Below are positions 1-12,079 of a DNA stretch of 64,000 nucleotides, one piece after another. The notes beneath the pieces were generated by a model. That model worked only from the letters and a program-made list of their open reading frames with translations. It was not told the origin of the DNA and did not search any database. Origin of the DNA: Antitrichia curtipendula. Taxonomy: Eukaryota > Streptophyta > Bryopsida > Hypnales > Leucodontaceae. Positions within the stretch are counted from its first letter, which is position 1. Every line of letters starts with the position of its first letter. The position numbers and the translations under genes are program-made. Where the stretch lies: positions 48,236,001-48,300,000 of the forward strand of contig OX579635.1 in the NCBI GenBank assembly GCA_951230915.1. Direction: 5' to 3'.

Positions 1-693
1 GTGAAAAATGTGGAATGCTTTTTTTGTCAAGCAAAACATAACTTGGCATTAGAGAGGAATACGGAACCTCTAGGGCTCACAATTGCAACCTCTTGGTCAA
101 TTATCATTGATAAAATCATATTGAAAAAGAGGTTTTAGATTTCAAAATCTATCCAAAATATAGATTTCATTTTTTGATATCTTACTATTATGTAGATTTT
201 ACTTTTCAAGTAAAATTGGGTTACAAGTAGCTCCTAGTGACTTCATTCCAAGCGTGCATAGACAATAAAAAAATGGGAGGCTCATTTTTAGTGAATGAAT
301 AATAAAGTTCAACCTCTCGGGGGGGTCACTTAGAGTATCCATTAGAAACCACTTGCAAACAAAACTTTGGACCCCCTATATACTTTTTGAATTTTAATAA
401 AAAATAATAAAAATAATATGAATAGATTTTTCTACTTTGAAAGTTTATGTTTTGATTTATTGATATTTTATTTTTTAATAATATTTACTTACAAATTTTT
501 GAAGTAAAAAGATACACTATAGAACTGAAAAATAACTTTCACATCCCTATATTATATAAGAAAAATTGTCTAAAAAATGAACAAAAAATTCCTAAAAATA
601 ACTCTCTATTGAAAGTTCATTTTGAGTTAAATATTGATTCAATGGTCATCTAAATGTGTTTTATATTATTATTTGAGTTGAAAAACATGCCAT

Positions 694-765
694 CATTAGA
701 AGAGAACCGTGTTTTTTTTGACGTCAAAAAACTGGACGTAAAAAAAACCCGGGTTTCTTCTAGTG
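694..765. mobile_element. 72-bp CACTA-type miniature element
   Basis: The ends are CATTAGAAGAGAACC and GGGTTTCTTCTAGTG, imperfect inverted repeats. The left end differs from CACTAG at one base. The element is flanked on both sides by CAT, the 3-bp duplication expected of CACTA (EnSpm) insertions. It has the same terminus as the larger palindrome at 998-1,176 and a similar TTTTTTTTGACGTC segment, so it looks like a minimal deletion form of that family. It has no coding capacity. Confidence 0.75.
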
Positions 766-997
766 CATTTTAGTTCTTTTGCAACCTCTTCTAGAAATCA
801 TTTCATATTTTATTTGAGTTGGAAATTTTGGCAATAGAAACCTATAGTCATTATAAAACAATGCTCAAAATTTTAGGTTGAAATTACAGTTTATTAGAAG
901 TCACTTGTTCGCACGTGGTTTGTCGTAGTAGAACTAAGTGCACCCCCAAGCTCAACCTTCAAAGGTTTCTAGCAACACAAAAAATTTAACACAATTT

Positions 998-1176
998 CAC
1001 TAGAAGAAACCTGTGTTTTTTTTGACGTTCAAAATTTGGATGTCCACTTTTTTGGACATCAAACATAACATTAGGATGGTAGTTTTGATGTCAAAACTAG
1101 CATCTTAATGTTCGATGTCCAAAAAAGTGGACGTCCAAATTTTGAACGTCAAAAAAAACACAGGTTTCTTCTAGTG
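998..1176. mobile_element. 179-bp palindromic CACTA-type MITE
   Basis: The element begins CACTAGAAGAAACCTGTG and ends with the reverse complement. The two halves pair almost throughout, meeting near 1,085-1,095, so it is a nearly perfect fold-back. TTT lies immediately outside both ends, a 3-bp target duplication that fits CACTA transposition. A half copy of the same family is at 10,160-10,256 and a 72-bp form is at 694-765. There is no open frame; it would have been mobilised in trans. Confidence 0.85.
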
Positions 1177-1189
1177 TTTTAAGATAAGA

Positions 1190-2330
1190 AGAATAACAAT
1201 GGCATTGATGGAGGAAACAAGAGCCAAGAAGTGGCCAAGTGCTAAGATGTAATAAGAAACAATAAGATAGAAGAGTTATGATGCAACAAGAAGAAACAAG
1301 AAGTAAGAAGTAAGAAACAAGGGCAAGGGTTAAGATGCAATAAAATATAAAATTTAAAATCCAACAAAGTAAAATAGAAATAAGAACCTAAAAAAACAAA
1401 TAAGAAGCAAGAGTTAAGATTCAACAAGAAGAAGAAAAGAGCTAAGTTGCTCTCCCCCTCCAAATAAAAAAATAAAAAATAAAAAACAACAAAAATTAAG
1501 AACTAAAAAGCAACAAGAAGAAATAGTTAAAATGCAACAAAAGGCACCGACTAAAAAACAACAAGAAGTACTTCCTCTGTCACACTAAAAAAACTCTAAA
1601 AACCTTCACCATAAGGGATTAACTATATTTTTAGTCTTTGTGCTAGTGATACATACATTCAAAAACTAGTAACCCATCCCCTAGATTTATGCAAAATCTC
1701 TAGCTTAGGCACCATTGTATAGGCACCCAAAATCTATGTGGAAAGTATCATATTTGAGCATCATTTGTAAATGTTGCTAGCTCATCATTCCTGATGATTT
1801 AAAGGTTGGTGGCAACAATGGGATCGAAGAAATATATGATCCCAACCTACATACCGCAACTAGGAAACTTGCCCCCTTCATGAACAAATCTGCATAGCAC
1901 CCAAGTAGTCATTGAATGTCTGAATCCATCATCCACACAACTATTCGAGGAAGTGGCAAGTACAAGGTGCCTCATATGGGCAAGCTGAAGCTTGCTAGGA
2001 GAGGAATGCTCCTTGATTGCTTGCCACTAACTCCCACAAGGTCATTCAATAAGGCCAACGCTTATTCAATAGTCAAAATCAATAAACAAAGATTTTTAGT
2101 GGGATAGAAATTATGCTTGATTTGGAGGTTTTTAGCGAGACACAAGGAGTAAAAGACAAGAAGCAACAAGAAGCAAAAAATAAGAAGCAACAAGTTAGAG
2201 CTACGAGGCAACAAAAAACAAGGAAGAAGAGGCAAAACAAGCAACGGCTAGGGTTTCAAAATCCTAAAGAAGTAGTGGCTAGGAATTCAAAATCCTAAAA
2301 AAGTGACGATTAGGTTTCAAAATCCTAAAC
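1190..2330. repeat. Purine-rich AAGAAGCAACAAG repeat tract
   Basis: The stretch is packed with degenerate copies of AGAAGCAACAAG (densest at 1,210-1,570 and 2,140-2,250), followed by repeats of the form GGTTTCAAAATCCTAAA at 2,250-2,330. The same two blocks appear in reverse complement at about 58,230-58,720 inside the large CACTA element. This tract is therefore probably internal sequence of a related element whose terminus is at 2,690. Small open frames here are low-complexity and unlikely to be genes. Confidence 0.6.
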
Positions 2331-2449
2331 AATGGTTTGTCCATATTTTAATTGGATTGACCATATTTATCTTGGGCTTCCTCCAAAGAATAAAAATGTG
2401 AATACAATAGAAATGTGACTACGGAATATAATTGCAACAAAAATGTGAC

Positions 2450-2690
2450 TAACAATTATAACTCAACATTTCCTAGACATGTTTCCTATTGTTTTCTGTG
2501 AAGTACTTTAGTATTTTCAACAAACGTATATTATATGCTCATGAAGTACAAGGTCAAAATATGATTGACAATCATATCTATAGTCATATTTTTCAACAAG
2601 ATGTTGGCCTCCAAGATTATGATTGCCAATAGTCACTAGTCATCTCTATTTATATTTTTACAATCATAAAATACCCATTTTATTGTAGTG
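2450..2690 (-). mobile_element. Terminal fragment of a CACTA element
   Basis: Read on the minus strand from 2,690 this begins CACTACAATAAAATGGG and then follows, with scattered changes, the first 190 bp or so of the element at 50,272. Both share the segments GGAGGCCAACATCT, CAATCATATTTTG and CCTTGTACTTCA in the same order. It is an end of the same family in opposite orientation. The partner terminus was not found between 1 and 2,450, so the element either continues beyond the window or is truncated. Confidence 0.75.
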
Positions 2691-5293
2691 AACATATGGA
2701 TGAAAAAAATAAAATTATTATAATTACTTGAATTTGACACATTGTACAAAAAGTGTATTATACTGTCATATTTTTGTCTTTACTTCTATCAATATTGATA
2801 GACAATCATGTTTAGTTTTTAATATTTAATGCAAAATTACTACGATTTTATTTTTGTATTTTTTTCATTTAGTTTATTACAAGTTTTAATTGTTGGTTTT
2901 TTTCTTGCAAAGGTGTTTGTAATTCTTTTTCTATGCTACTCGCTAATTTTTGTGTAGTGTGGTGGTCAGTGGTCACTAATGATAGATCCTATGGAAAACA
3001 TGACGACAAGACTATGTGGGATCCTAGATGCATCAGACTGTTGGCTCTTTATCCCAAATACTTTGTACATCTTTATGAATATTTTCTTCACATTAATAGA
3101 TGGTACTTTGTGCAGAATAAAAATCATTTGATTATAGACTACATGGAAAGTTGGTTGTAAATTGTGAAGACATTGCATAAGGTTAGCTGTGAGCAATAGG
3201 CTAATTCTAGTGCATATATTTGCTATTTAGATATAGACCTTATAAGAAAGGTATTGTGAAACTTTGCATGCACAATTGTTGGTTCTTTTCTCTTTTGTAT
3301 TGTATAACTATCATTTTTTTATAGCTTTAATTTGCATAAATAGCATGTTCTTGTATTTTATAGTAATTGTCATTTCAAGAAGGACTTTACAAAAAGGGCC
3401 TTGTGAGATGTGAAGATGTGACAGTAGAACTTTGGAAGTAGCAATTGTAGAGTCTTTTTTGCACTCATCTTTGAAATATTTCACTCACAAACACTTGATT
3501 CTTATATAGTATGGTTGTCATGGGATATTGACTCCATGGGCTAGCCTCTATAAAATATAACAACATTAATATATGAAATCTCTATTTACATTAACAATTG
3601 TAAGTTTTTCTCTTGTAAATGGGCCAGGTGTTAATTTTTTTTTTTGGTTTGCACTATTTAATAGTTGATTCTTGCTTAGTATAGTTATTATGTGGCAATT
3701 GACTCTTTAGGTGGGCTACAATAAAATGTGAAGTTTTGCCCATATAAAACTATACGTAACCTTGAAAATTGTAGGCTCTTTTTCCCACATAAACTTGTCC
3801 ACTTTGAAATAATAGTGGACATTTTGATATGCAATTGTTTATCATTTGGATATGGGCTTTTGGATAGGCCGTTATGAAATGCAAGGATGTGCCAATGGAA
3901 AATTTGTGAAATATGAGGGAGTACCTCATTTAAAATCATTTAGAAGTTACTGTACGATCAAGCATCTATATCTGCAAATGTCAATATAACTTATTGCATG
4001 TTTCTTTGTGTTTTCCCTGTTGTAATTGTTTTTGTGAGTGAAGTTCTTCTCAATCATTTCCACTTGTTCTCAAGGTGAGTTGCAAAGAATTTTACTATAG
4101 TAAAGCAATCAAAAGTTTAACAAAGGTTCACTGCCACCAATAGCATTGGTATGGAAAGTGGCCCAAATATGAATATATATGGATTGGTCAATTGCCTTGT
4201 GGACAAGATTGGGCCAAATAATTAATGGGTAGTTTAGATGCCTCTCATGCATTTGTATGGCTTCCACTGCGTGACATAATGTCACTAGACCCTTTTTTTT
4301 GGCACCATGGGGCCATATTATACCACTTTAAATTAAATTTCTATTTTTCACCACAAAAAAAGTAATATTTTTTTGCCATAAAATTTCCATTTTCAACTTA
4401 AAATGTAGATGAAGATGCCAAATTTGGATGAAAAAATGCATGAATATGATTGAAAAGTGTTTTGAGGTCCAAAAGATGGATGAATAGGGTGAAAGCATGC
4501 TACGGCCTACCTGCTTTGGCACATTCAATAAAAAAATATAAATAAAGTTTTTAACACTTTGAATTCTTGGTGAAGAAAGCTAACAAGATTCTATAGGTGG
4601 GCCAAATTTTTATATTGTTAAATTTATCTTGACGTTAATTTTTTTTTAATTATTTTGTTTTTATTTATTATATTGTTTAACTCATTTTATTATTTAAATC
4701 TACAATATATCTTGTAGAAATAGTTAAATAATAAGAAAATTAGGCCCACTTATAAAATCTTGCTAATTTCTTCTTCCAGTCAATTCAAATATTAAAATTT
4801 ATATTTAAAGTAAAAAAAAACTAAACTAAACTAGAACATGTATATTAGTGAATAAAACTAGATATTGAGTACAAATTGAAAAATGTGCTTGGACCCAAGA
4901 GTACATTTGTAATATCAATCATCACACCAAATTTATGCATGTACTTCTCTTCATTTATATGCACTTAAAACAAATTAGTTCCTCAAATGTGACACCATGA
5001 CATCAAAAGTGGTAGGCAGTAGCATGCTTTTTCCCAATATAGAAATATAATGCTTCACCAAATTTTACGTAATTGCCATCCTAGCACTTTTTCAAAAAGT
5101 AAAAAAAAGGCTAAGTGCCACATTTTAAACTAGAAGAAGCAACCTTTGCTTGCTAGAATTAATGCTTTTTTTTCATACAAAGTACACAAATCGTTCTTAA
5201 CAATAATTGAGTATATAAATTTAGCTTAGTTTTGAAGATTCAACGAGAGTGAGATTGCCTATATGCATCAAATTCATTCTAAAGCCTCTCATT
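2691..5293. other. AT-rich intergenic stretch, no gene seen
   Basis: No domain, splice-consistent exon set or clear terminal repeat was recognised. The open frames at 2,933-3,160 and 3,688-3,939 are short and resemble nothing known. Phrases such as 'gtgggctacaataaaatgtgaag' recur loosely at 3,360-3,430, 3,530-3,560 and 3,710-3,740, which suggests diverged internal repeats. Confidence 0.4.
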
Positions 5294-6580
5294 TACTAGA
5301 AAAAAACCATGCCTGACACAACCAATTAAAATGCAATTGAGTGTCCTATATATGCAACTATCCTACAATTGTAAGCCTCTCTATTTGCACCAAATTCTGA
5401 AGTCATTGTTTTACGTCATTGTTTTACATTATAAATACATAGTTTTAGTTGCAAGTAGTTATAAAATGAAGTGGATACATTGTTTTAGTCGCAGTTGTAG
5501 AATGAAGTGTAGGATTCTCGGTAGGATTACAAAAATTGTAACAAAATTCAAATTTAGAATAAATGTGAACTATTTACATCCAATATTCATCACAATTATT
5601 GAATATTGATGTATACAAGTCTGCGCTATGTGGACTTGACTGTGTTTATCTACAGTTGCAAAAAACAACTAGGAAATAACTAGAAAACAACTGTAGCTAT
5701 AAAATGATGATAGTTGTTTCTTAGTCAATTCCTAGTAGTTTTTTAGTTGTTCCTTAATCATTTTCTAGTTGTTTCCTAGTTGTTTCATTCTCGTTTTTAT
5801 TATTATTATTTTTTAGTCATTTCTAAAGTCATTTTTTGATTGTCTTATATCACTTGTCCCATATCAATTGTCAAAAGTACCATTAGGTTTGGCATATAAG
5901 TTTTGTAAGTTGTTGTACTCTAATGCAATGAATTTTGTTAATTGAATTCTAAGATTTCTATATTTTGTAGATTTTACATTTTATACAAATCTAAAAATAT
6001 TTAAAATCCAAGAAATTTTAAAACCTATGAATTTGTAAAGTTTCCTAAACTAGTGAAATCTATTAAAAAATAAATATCAATGTTTAAATTTTGAAATCTA
6101 AAATAGAAGCTAGAATTCAAAATCTAAAATCCACAAACCAATGAGATGAAAATTTCAAAATCTACAAATCATAGACAAGTTATAAATGAGTCACAAACAA
6201 GTCACAATGAAGTCTTAATGAAGTCGTAGTGAGTTGTAGTGAAGTCATCAACAAGTCACAATGAGGTCACAAATGAGTCGCAAACGAGCCACACATTAGT
6301 CGCAAATGAATTGCTAACAAGTTGCAAAACTCATTGATTGAGTGAAAAGCCTCATGTGGAAGCAAATACCACATAAGCAACTATGTTAGAAAAATTCATC
6401 GACAAAGTTGCAAGTAGACTGTCACGTGAAAAAAAAACCCTTCATCTTTTGCAACTATAATTCCACATACGACTTGTCCAAAACAACTTCTCCAAATTAG
6501 CACTAGCCGCAAAATGTCATATGCAACTTAAACCAGACTATGTTGCTTGCAGTCACAAAATCCCTCATATTTTTTTAGTG
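5294..6580. mobile_element. 1.29-kb non-autonomous CACTA-type element
   Basis: The left end is TACTAGAAAAAAACCATG and the right end, reverse complemented, is CACTAAAAAAATATGAGG. Both are flanked by ATT, a matching 3-bp target duplication. The interior holds repeated CTAGTTGTTTC motifs (about 5,660-5,790), partly inverted. It also holds many AGTCRCAAAYGAG-type repeats at 6,180-6,330, the clustered subterminal motifs typical of CACTA elements. The first base of the left terminus has changed from C to T. No transposase frame is present. Confidence 0.65.
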
Positions 6581-7820
6581 ATTGCATGTCATGTAAGTAT
6601 AATTGAAGTTGAAGAGTCATTACGGATCAACCCAATTCACAAATGATGTTGAGTTTGTCGTTAACTTAGAACACCATATACACATCATGTGTCAAGTACT
6701 CTTTGAATCCATCATAGTGACTAGGTAGAGGTAAATTGTATACAAAAGCAAATTAATTTTACACTATCAATTCCTAAACAATGGAAGATAATCAACGAGT
6801 AAGTGACGGCAAGCCTCCCATATGCACTTCAAATTGGACTTAAGATTCAGATGCAATGGTTCAAATAATTGAGTGGTTGGAGCAACATGTGAATAAAACT
6901 CTATGCAAAACCACTCACCAAACAAAAGTTGAAGAGGATAGTGTGTGGCCATTTACAACCACACTTTTGGATGTAGATAGTTTACTATGGAGTTTTGACA
7001 ACAGTTAAAACGATGTCACTTAGGTGGTGCCAAGGAAAGGAACCAATTAGCTTTATGGACTACACATTCAATGTAGTCTCTGTACTCATTGCATCTAGGC
7101 TATTCAACCTATTCCTTCAAGGCTTCACCCCTCTTGGCCTCTTCGCTTTGATGGTACTTAATTACTTATGCTCCTCAGCAACCCCATCTTTGTGTTCCAC
7201 CACAACAAAGCTTTGAATGCTTTCAATGCCATAATTGTCAAATTACACTATAAAGATTTATGTGTCCTATTTGATATAGAATTAACAAAACACTGTCAAT
7301 TGCTTTGTTAGTCGAAACGTCTCAATTTGGCCACTTCTTTGACAAAACTTTGTCAACATTTTGTCACTTTTGACAAAATTTACATCATCTTCTATTTTTT
7401 GAAACCCATTTCTATGTTGGCATGTCCCTTTTTTAGGCATGGCTTTATGTATCCTATTCATCAATGATTGGCGTACTCTTTTTGGAAACCGTAGTCCACC
7501 TTGGTGCTAAAATACATAATATGGGCAATTGACAAATAAAGATTCTACGATACAAAAGGGCCCTTTTCACATTCCACTTCACTTTAAAAAATAATTAATT
7601 CTGCTTTTCATGCTATGCCTTTTTCACATACAATAACAAAATAGAATTTTGAACGTCTAAATTTTACATATTATTATTAGCTAGTAAAATATAATATTCC
7701 ATTTATGAGTCGCTTTAGTCTGCCATCATTTATAAAAATCCTACATGTCGCACACCAAATATGACGTATTGGAATCAAATAAGCTACTCCGCAAAGCAAA
7801 TAAATAAACTTGAGTCCTCA

Positions 7821-9305
7821 AACTAATACCAAAGTAATTTAGATGCTCTGCAATACTATTGCCAGCAACAGACTTGCCATGACCCACCAAAGAATCATGT
7901 GTTATTGAATTGTAATGAAGTAATTCAAAAAACTTACTAAAGGGAATCATTTTTCAAGGCAGTCAGATGAAAACAAACCAAATAGCAACTATCATTTGAT
8001 TTCTAAGGTACTCAAAAATGGTAAGGGCAGACTTACTCACTTACTGCAGGAGGTATCCTCGCTAGAGCTATCACAACTTGTTCAAACTCATACTGCAGTT
8101 GGACTTTGGCCACTTTAAAGATCCAGACCTATACCATGCAACAACATATTCGTGAGAGGAATCAACCCGTGCACTATCCTATCTAAAAATTCCTTAAAGC
8201 TGATATTATTAAACACCTTATTTTTACCCATGAATAGGAACCATCTGGATTGGTTGGTCATTCCAGAAAGTTTCAATCTAGACATTTTTTGATATATGGC
8301 CACCAAAATATAAAAGAGAATTCAAGTATACAACGAGAACTAATTATTTTTTGAAGACAACGAGAGCTAAATATACAAACATAGACCAAGCACACCTACT
8401 TTTAGAAGGCAACCCAATATTTTATTCCAAGGTTAGAAGACCAGTAGTTACAAACCTCGGTAGCAAAGTGGTGGTAAGTCTTTTCTCCTAGCCATGGATA
8501 ATTTGGAGGCAAATGAAGTACTATGTCATTTGCATGTGTCACGCGGGTCGTCAATGGAACATATTTCATTATAATACATTGCAAAGGCATAATTTCCTAC
8601 ACAAGGTTGCCAAATGTGACAACCTTGACATTCTTCAAGCCATAATTTGCCTAAAAACAACAACAATGAGGAAGTCAATACATATCGTTGTAGATAAAGT
8701 TAGTCAAACACCATTTACTATCTCTACAAATGTTATACGGTCAAAAAATAGTTCATGACTTAGAACAAACGCTCGTCTATTTAGAGCTTACCATCTACTA
8801 TATTCTAATTATGTATAATTTTTACAGAACTTTGGTATTGCATGATGACGTATGTACTACATGACAAAAAATACCTTGTTGACACAAACTCTAACCTTGA
8901 TAAGTGTGACTTTTTGCCACATGGATGGACAACTATTTGAAAACTAGATGAAACTTACAACCCAAATTTGTAAAGTTTTCTTCCAATGGAAGTATTTTTG
9001 CTGTTAAATGAACTCGCAACTATGGAAGTAAACAACTGAAAAACAAGTCCCTTAGGTGACATAGTTGTCCTATTGTTACTATCCCATTGGGCATGGTTGT
9101 TGCCAAAAGACATTCTTAACATACAAAGGCGTCTCACATGTTAGTTAAAGGACTCACAAAAAGATCAAGTCCACAGAAGGTGGCCATTGCGCCTCCCATG
9201 GAATGTCCTGTAATCATAATACTAAGATCATTCCTAACATGTAATATTGCATCAACAATCCACTCCTATAATGTGGTGTTGTGATAGGCTAAGACCTGCC
9301 TTCGA
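7821..9305 (-). pseudogene. Class-3 lipase (alpha/beta hydrolase) gene relic
   Basis: Read on the minus strand, 9,305-9,138 encodes AYHNTTL, an in-frame stop, EWIVDAILHVRNDLS and then ITGHSMGGAMATFCGLDL. The GHSMG nucleophile elbow with GGAMATFC following is diagnostic of plant class-3 lipases. About 9,137-9,060 keeps a damaged trace of the next FGQPRxGN motif as FGNNHAQWD. About 8,550-8,450 encodes RVTHANDIVLHLPP and KTYHHFATEVC, covering the catalytic-aspartate and following conserved region. About 7,885-7,825 encodes GKSVAGNSIAEHLNYFGI, matching the C-terminal segment with the catalytic histidine. Order and strand agree with a multi-exon gene, but stops and frame changes break it. Intact relatives hydrolyse acyl lipids. 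This copy is very probably non-functional and lies inside the CACTA-like element. Confidence 0.85.
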
Positions 9306-9972
9306 AAACACACCCATCCAATGTCAATACTAAGAATCGAAATTCAAACTCTCATCCATATAAAATGCTCTAATCTCAAAATGGTCATTTTTGTGCTTAG
9401 AAACCAAGTACACAACCTAAAAGCTAGTGCAAACATCAATAAACCTAACCTCAAATATTACTCAACAAAGATATAACTACAATAAATACATATTAATAAT
9501 GTTACAATGATTTTAAAATTATAAAAAAGTCCGCCCTCAGAGTTTTTTATGTTTTGCATATAACTATTACAACAGTAAATTCCTAGGTTTTGCATCAGTT
9601 AACCTAAATTTGTTGACAAATCATCTAATTCAACCCAATACTACATTAAGGTCATATTTGTTATATTGAGACTTTTCAGGGTCTCATTTTTATCCTCAAC
9701 TCGAAGATAAACCGCTTTATCTCTTTATTAGTATTTTTTTATAAATAGGTAACAACACCAACTTTTAGAATTCATTATAGAATCACTATTCTAGCATTAT
9801 TTATTTTTGGTTTCAAATTACTATTTTTTTAAATGAATTTTTCAATAACTAGCTTTCTGTCTCAAAATTTGCAAAAAGTCTCAATATAATGAATATGGCC
9901 TTCACTGATGATTGCAAGCATTTTAGATGAAATGTCAGCAAGAAGCTAACAAACAAAGACAATCATAAAATA

Positions 9973-11347
9973 CACTCACAAGTGAGGTTTGTTCATGAAA
10001 CAACGATAGCTTCTTCTTTAGAACCTCCGTGATGTCATCATTTCACTGAATCAAAGGCTCTTCAATAATCCAACAAACAAGAAAGCACACTTGTTCAAAC
10101 TTCCCGCACATTGTCTGTGCTAGCATTCCTACGATCAACAATACCTCAAGAACAACCATCACTAGAAGAAACCTGTGTTTTTTCTGACGTCCAAAAACTG
10201 AACGTCAAATTTTTTGGACATCAAACATAACATTAGGATGCTAGTTTTGATGTCAACCACCTTCAGGGATGCAAACTTATAGTGGTAAGAGCGGTCATTG
10301 TCAAGGTGGATCCACCGGCCTGTAATCTGCTCCTCCAGAATGGAATCGTCAATCTCAAAGTTCAACACCCTATCGATCTTAACACCTCCTTCTCAAAAGT
10401 AGCATCCAACTGCACACCACAACAAAACTTCTTCAAGACATCACTCCTTACCACTAATCTCATCAAAAAATGGTACTACTATTGCAAAGTGAGGGAAAGT
10501 TTCTCATATTTCAAAATGAGAGAAAAAATGATCATATCCTCTAAACTTGGACAAGACTACTTAACTCCAAAATCACAAAGATTATTATCAACAAAACAAC
10601 ACCCCACCCCCTCGGCTATTAAAGTGTTCTAATTTGGAACATACTATTAGAACTCATATTGAGAAGATTTCACAAATACTGTACAATGCATGTATAGTCC
10701 ACGGGCAAACTGAGCAAAGTAACAACAAATATTGGTAAACATTCCAGTTCTAAGCTCAAGACATGCAACATACAAATCCTACTTTTTTTTGCAAGGCTGT
10801 CAAAGGTGCTTTTCAAGATGTTATAAACTTTGCAAACAAGAAACAAGACTTTTGAAAAGGAGGAAAAATCCAATTTCAAACATTTCAAACAACAGAGATG
10901 ACCTCCCAAAAGCATACCTTTTGAGCTTACACAATAATGCATGGGGAGCCATCCAAGATAAAGTCCTTGGTGCATAACAACTTCTTCATTGCCTTGTCAA
11001 TGATGCCCACCACCAAATCATCAGACACCAATGTGCCCTACCATTTAGGTCGCCCTCTTCGTCACCACATTCCATCTCCTCTCTCGGTTCCTCTAATGCC
11101 ATAGAACTAAGTTAACAACCAATTCATCAATCCATCAACCCACAACCACACACACTTCTAAATTTAATTTCAGAATTGCAATTTCAGAATGAAGATGCAC
11201 CTTATCTATAGCCACCTTAGCTTCTCATCCGAGTGGTGTCCGATGTGCGACTTCCACTCACAAAATGTCTCTTGTGGCTAAGTGACACATGCAATGTTCT
11301 TCCTTGAGATTGGGCGATTGAATTTGCTTCCCACATCCCAGAAGCCC
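9973..11347 (-). pseudogene. Adenylate kinase gene relic
   Basis: On the minus strand, 11,347-11,201 encodes a decayed P-loop region (GLLGCGKQIQSPNLKEE) followed by HCMCHLATRDIL, a stop, and TPLG-stop-EAKVAIDK; intact kinases have CHLATGDML here. At 11,041-10,917 it reads [17 protein letters not shown] and FILDGSP, against the usual FILDGFPR. At 10,368-10,256 it reads [19 protein letters not shown] and [11 protein letters not shown], the LID region. At 10,062-9,973 it reads EEPLIQ, a stop, NDD and EVLKKKLSLFHEQT. These are four exon-like blocks in the correct order, separated by intron-like sequence. The family interconverts ATP+AMP and 2 ADP. Several stops and a damaged P-loop show it is dead. 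A miniature element sits between the third and fourth blocks. Confidence 0.9.
10160..10256. mobile_element. Half copy of the CACTAGAAG palindromic MITE
   Basis: It starts CACTAGAAGAAACCTGTG and follows the left half of the 998-1,176 element through the segment ACATAACATTAGGATG to TTTTGATGTCAA, then stops. The second half of the palindrome is missing. The break lies exactly against the adenylate kinase block ending KFASLKVV. The left flank is CAT; no second copy of a target duplication is recognisable. Confidence 0.75.
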
Positions 11348-12079
11348 TTCTACTCGCCCCGCATGTCAAAATGAGAGGCCATTCGGAATCATCCGAAATA
11401 TGATGAAAAAATAGGAACCAAAAAAGGAAGGAGAAAAGAAAATGTGCAGTTAGTACAGACGAGGATGAGTCGCTTCTTGTTCTTGGGGGTACAAGACCTT
11501 GTGGAAGAAGGTGTTATTGGGAACATCTTTGAGCTAGGTGGCGGCTATGGCGATGGAGGGAGATAGAGGATGGGCAAAAGGGAAAAAATAAATTGGCCAA
11601 GGGAAGTCAGATGGCGGGGGGAGGGTTTGCATTGGCACTTTTTGGAAGGAAAACAAGATATGCGCTAGACCTAAAACGAGAGAGAGAAGAAAAAGTGGCT
11701 GTCGATTAACTACATAGACAAAATGTCTAAATCAACATAAATCTTAGGGTGAAGAAGTCTCTTTGTTAATTTAGACAAATATTTGTCAATTCTTTGTCAT
11801 ATAAGATGCCATTCCCTTATAGTGCTAGGATTTATTAAACACAACAATACCGATATCAATTGTGTGGCTACTGCAATAAAGAAGACAACATGAAATACAG
11901 AAAGCTATGCCCTTAATATTTCCTAAATGGATTGGCCTTTGGAATCATGAAATAAGCAAGGCGATGGTTTGGATGTGTATACAGAAGCCCAATCAGAAAC
12001 ACTAGTAGACTATTGTAGAAAATCATATAAGGAAAAGAATCAAGTAATGAGATTAGATTGCTACAATGTCAAGCACTAG

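Larger units (their letters stand above)
7246..11824. mobile_element. Pack-CACTA-like element with two captured gene relics
   Basis: The left end starts CACTATAAAGATTTATG. The right end, reverse complemented, starts CACTATAAGGGAATGG. The first 50 bases of the two ends align with one gap and share AGAATTRACAAA. Repeated TTTGACAAAATTTTGTC-like motifs follow the left end (7,300-7,400) and precede the right end, as in CACTA subterminal regions. The right end closely matches the end of the sibling element at 13,229. Flanking triplets are TTA and CTA, a possible degraded 3-bp duplication. Inside, on the minus strand, lie degenerate exons of an adenylate kinase and a class-3 lipase. No transposase was seen, so the unit is non-autonomous. 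The boundaries are the least certain part of the call. Confidence 0.6.
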
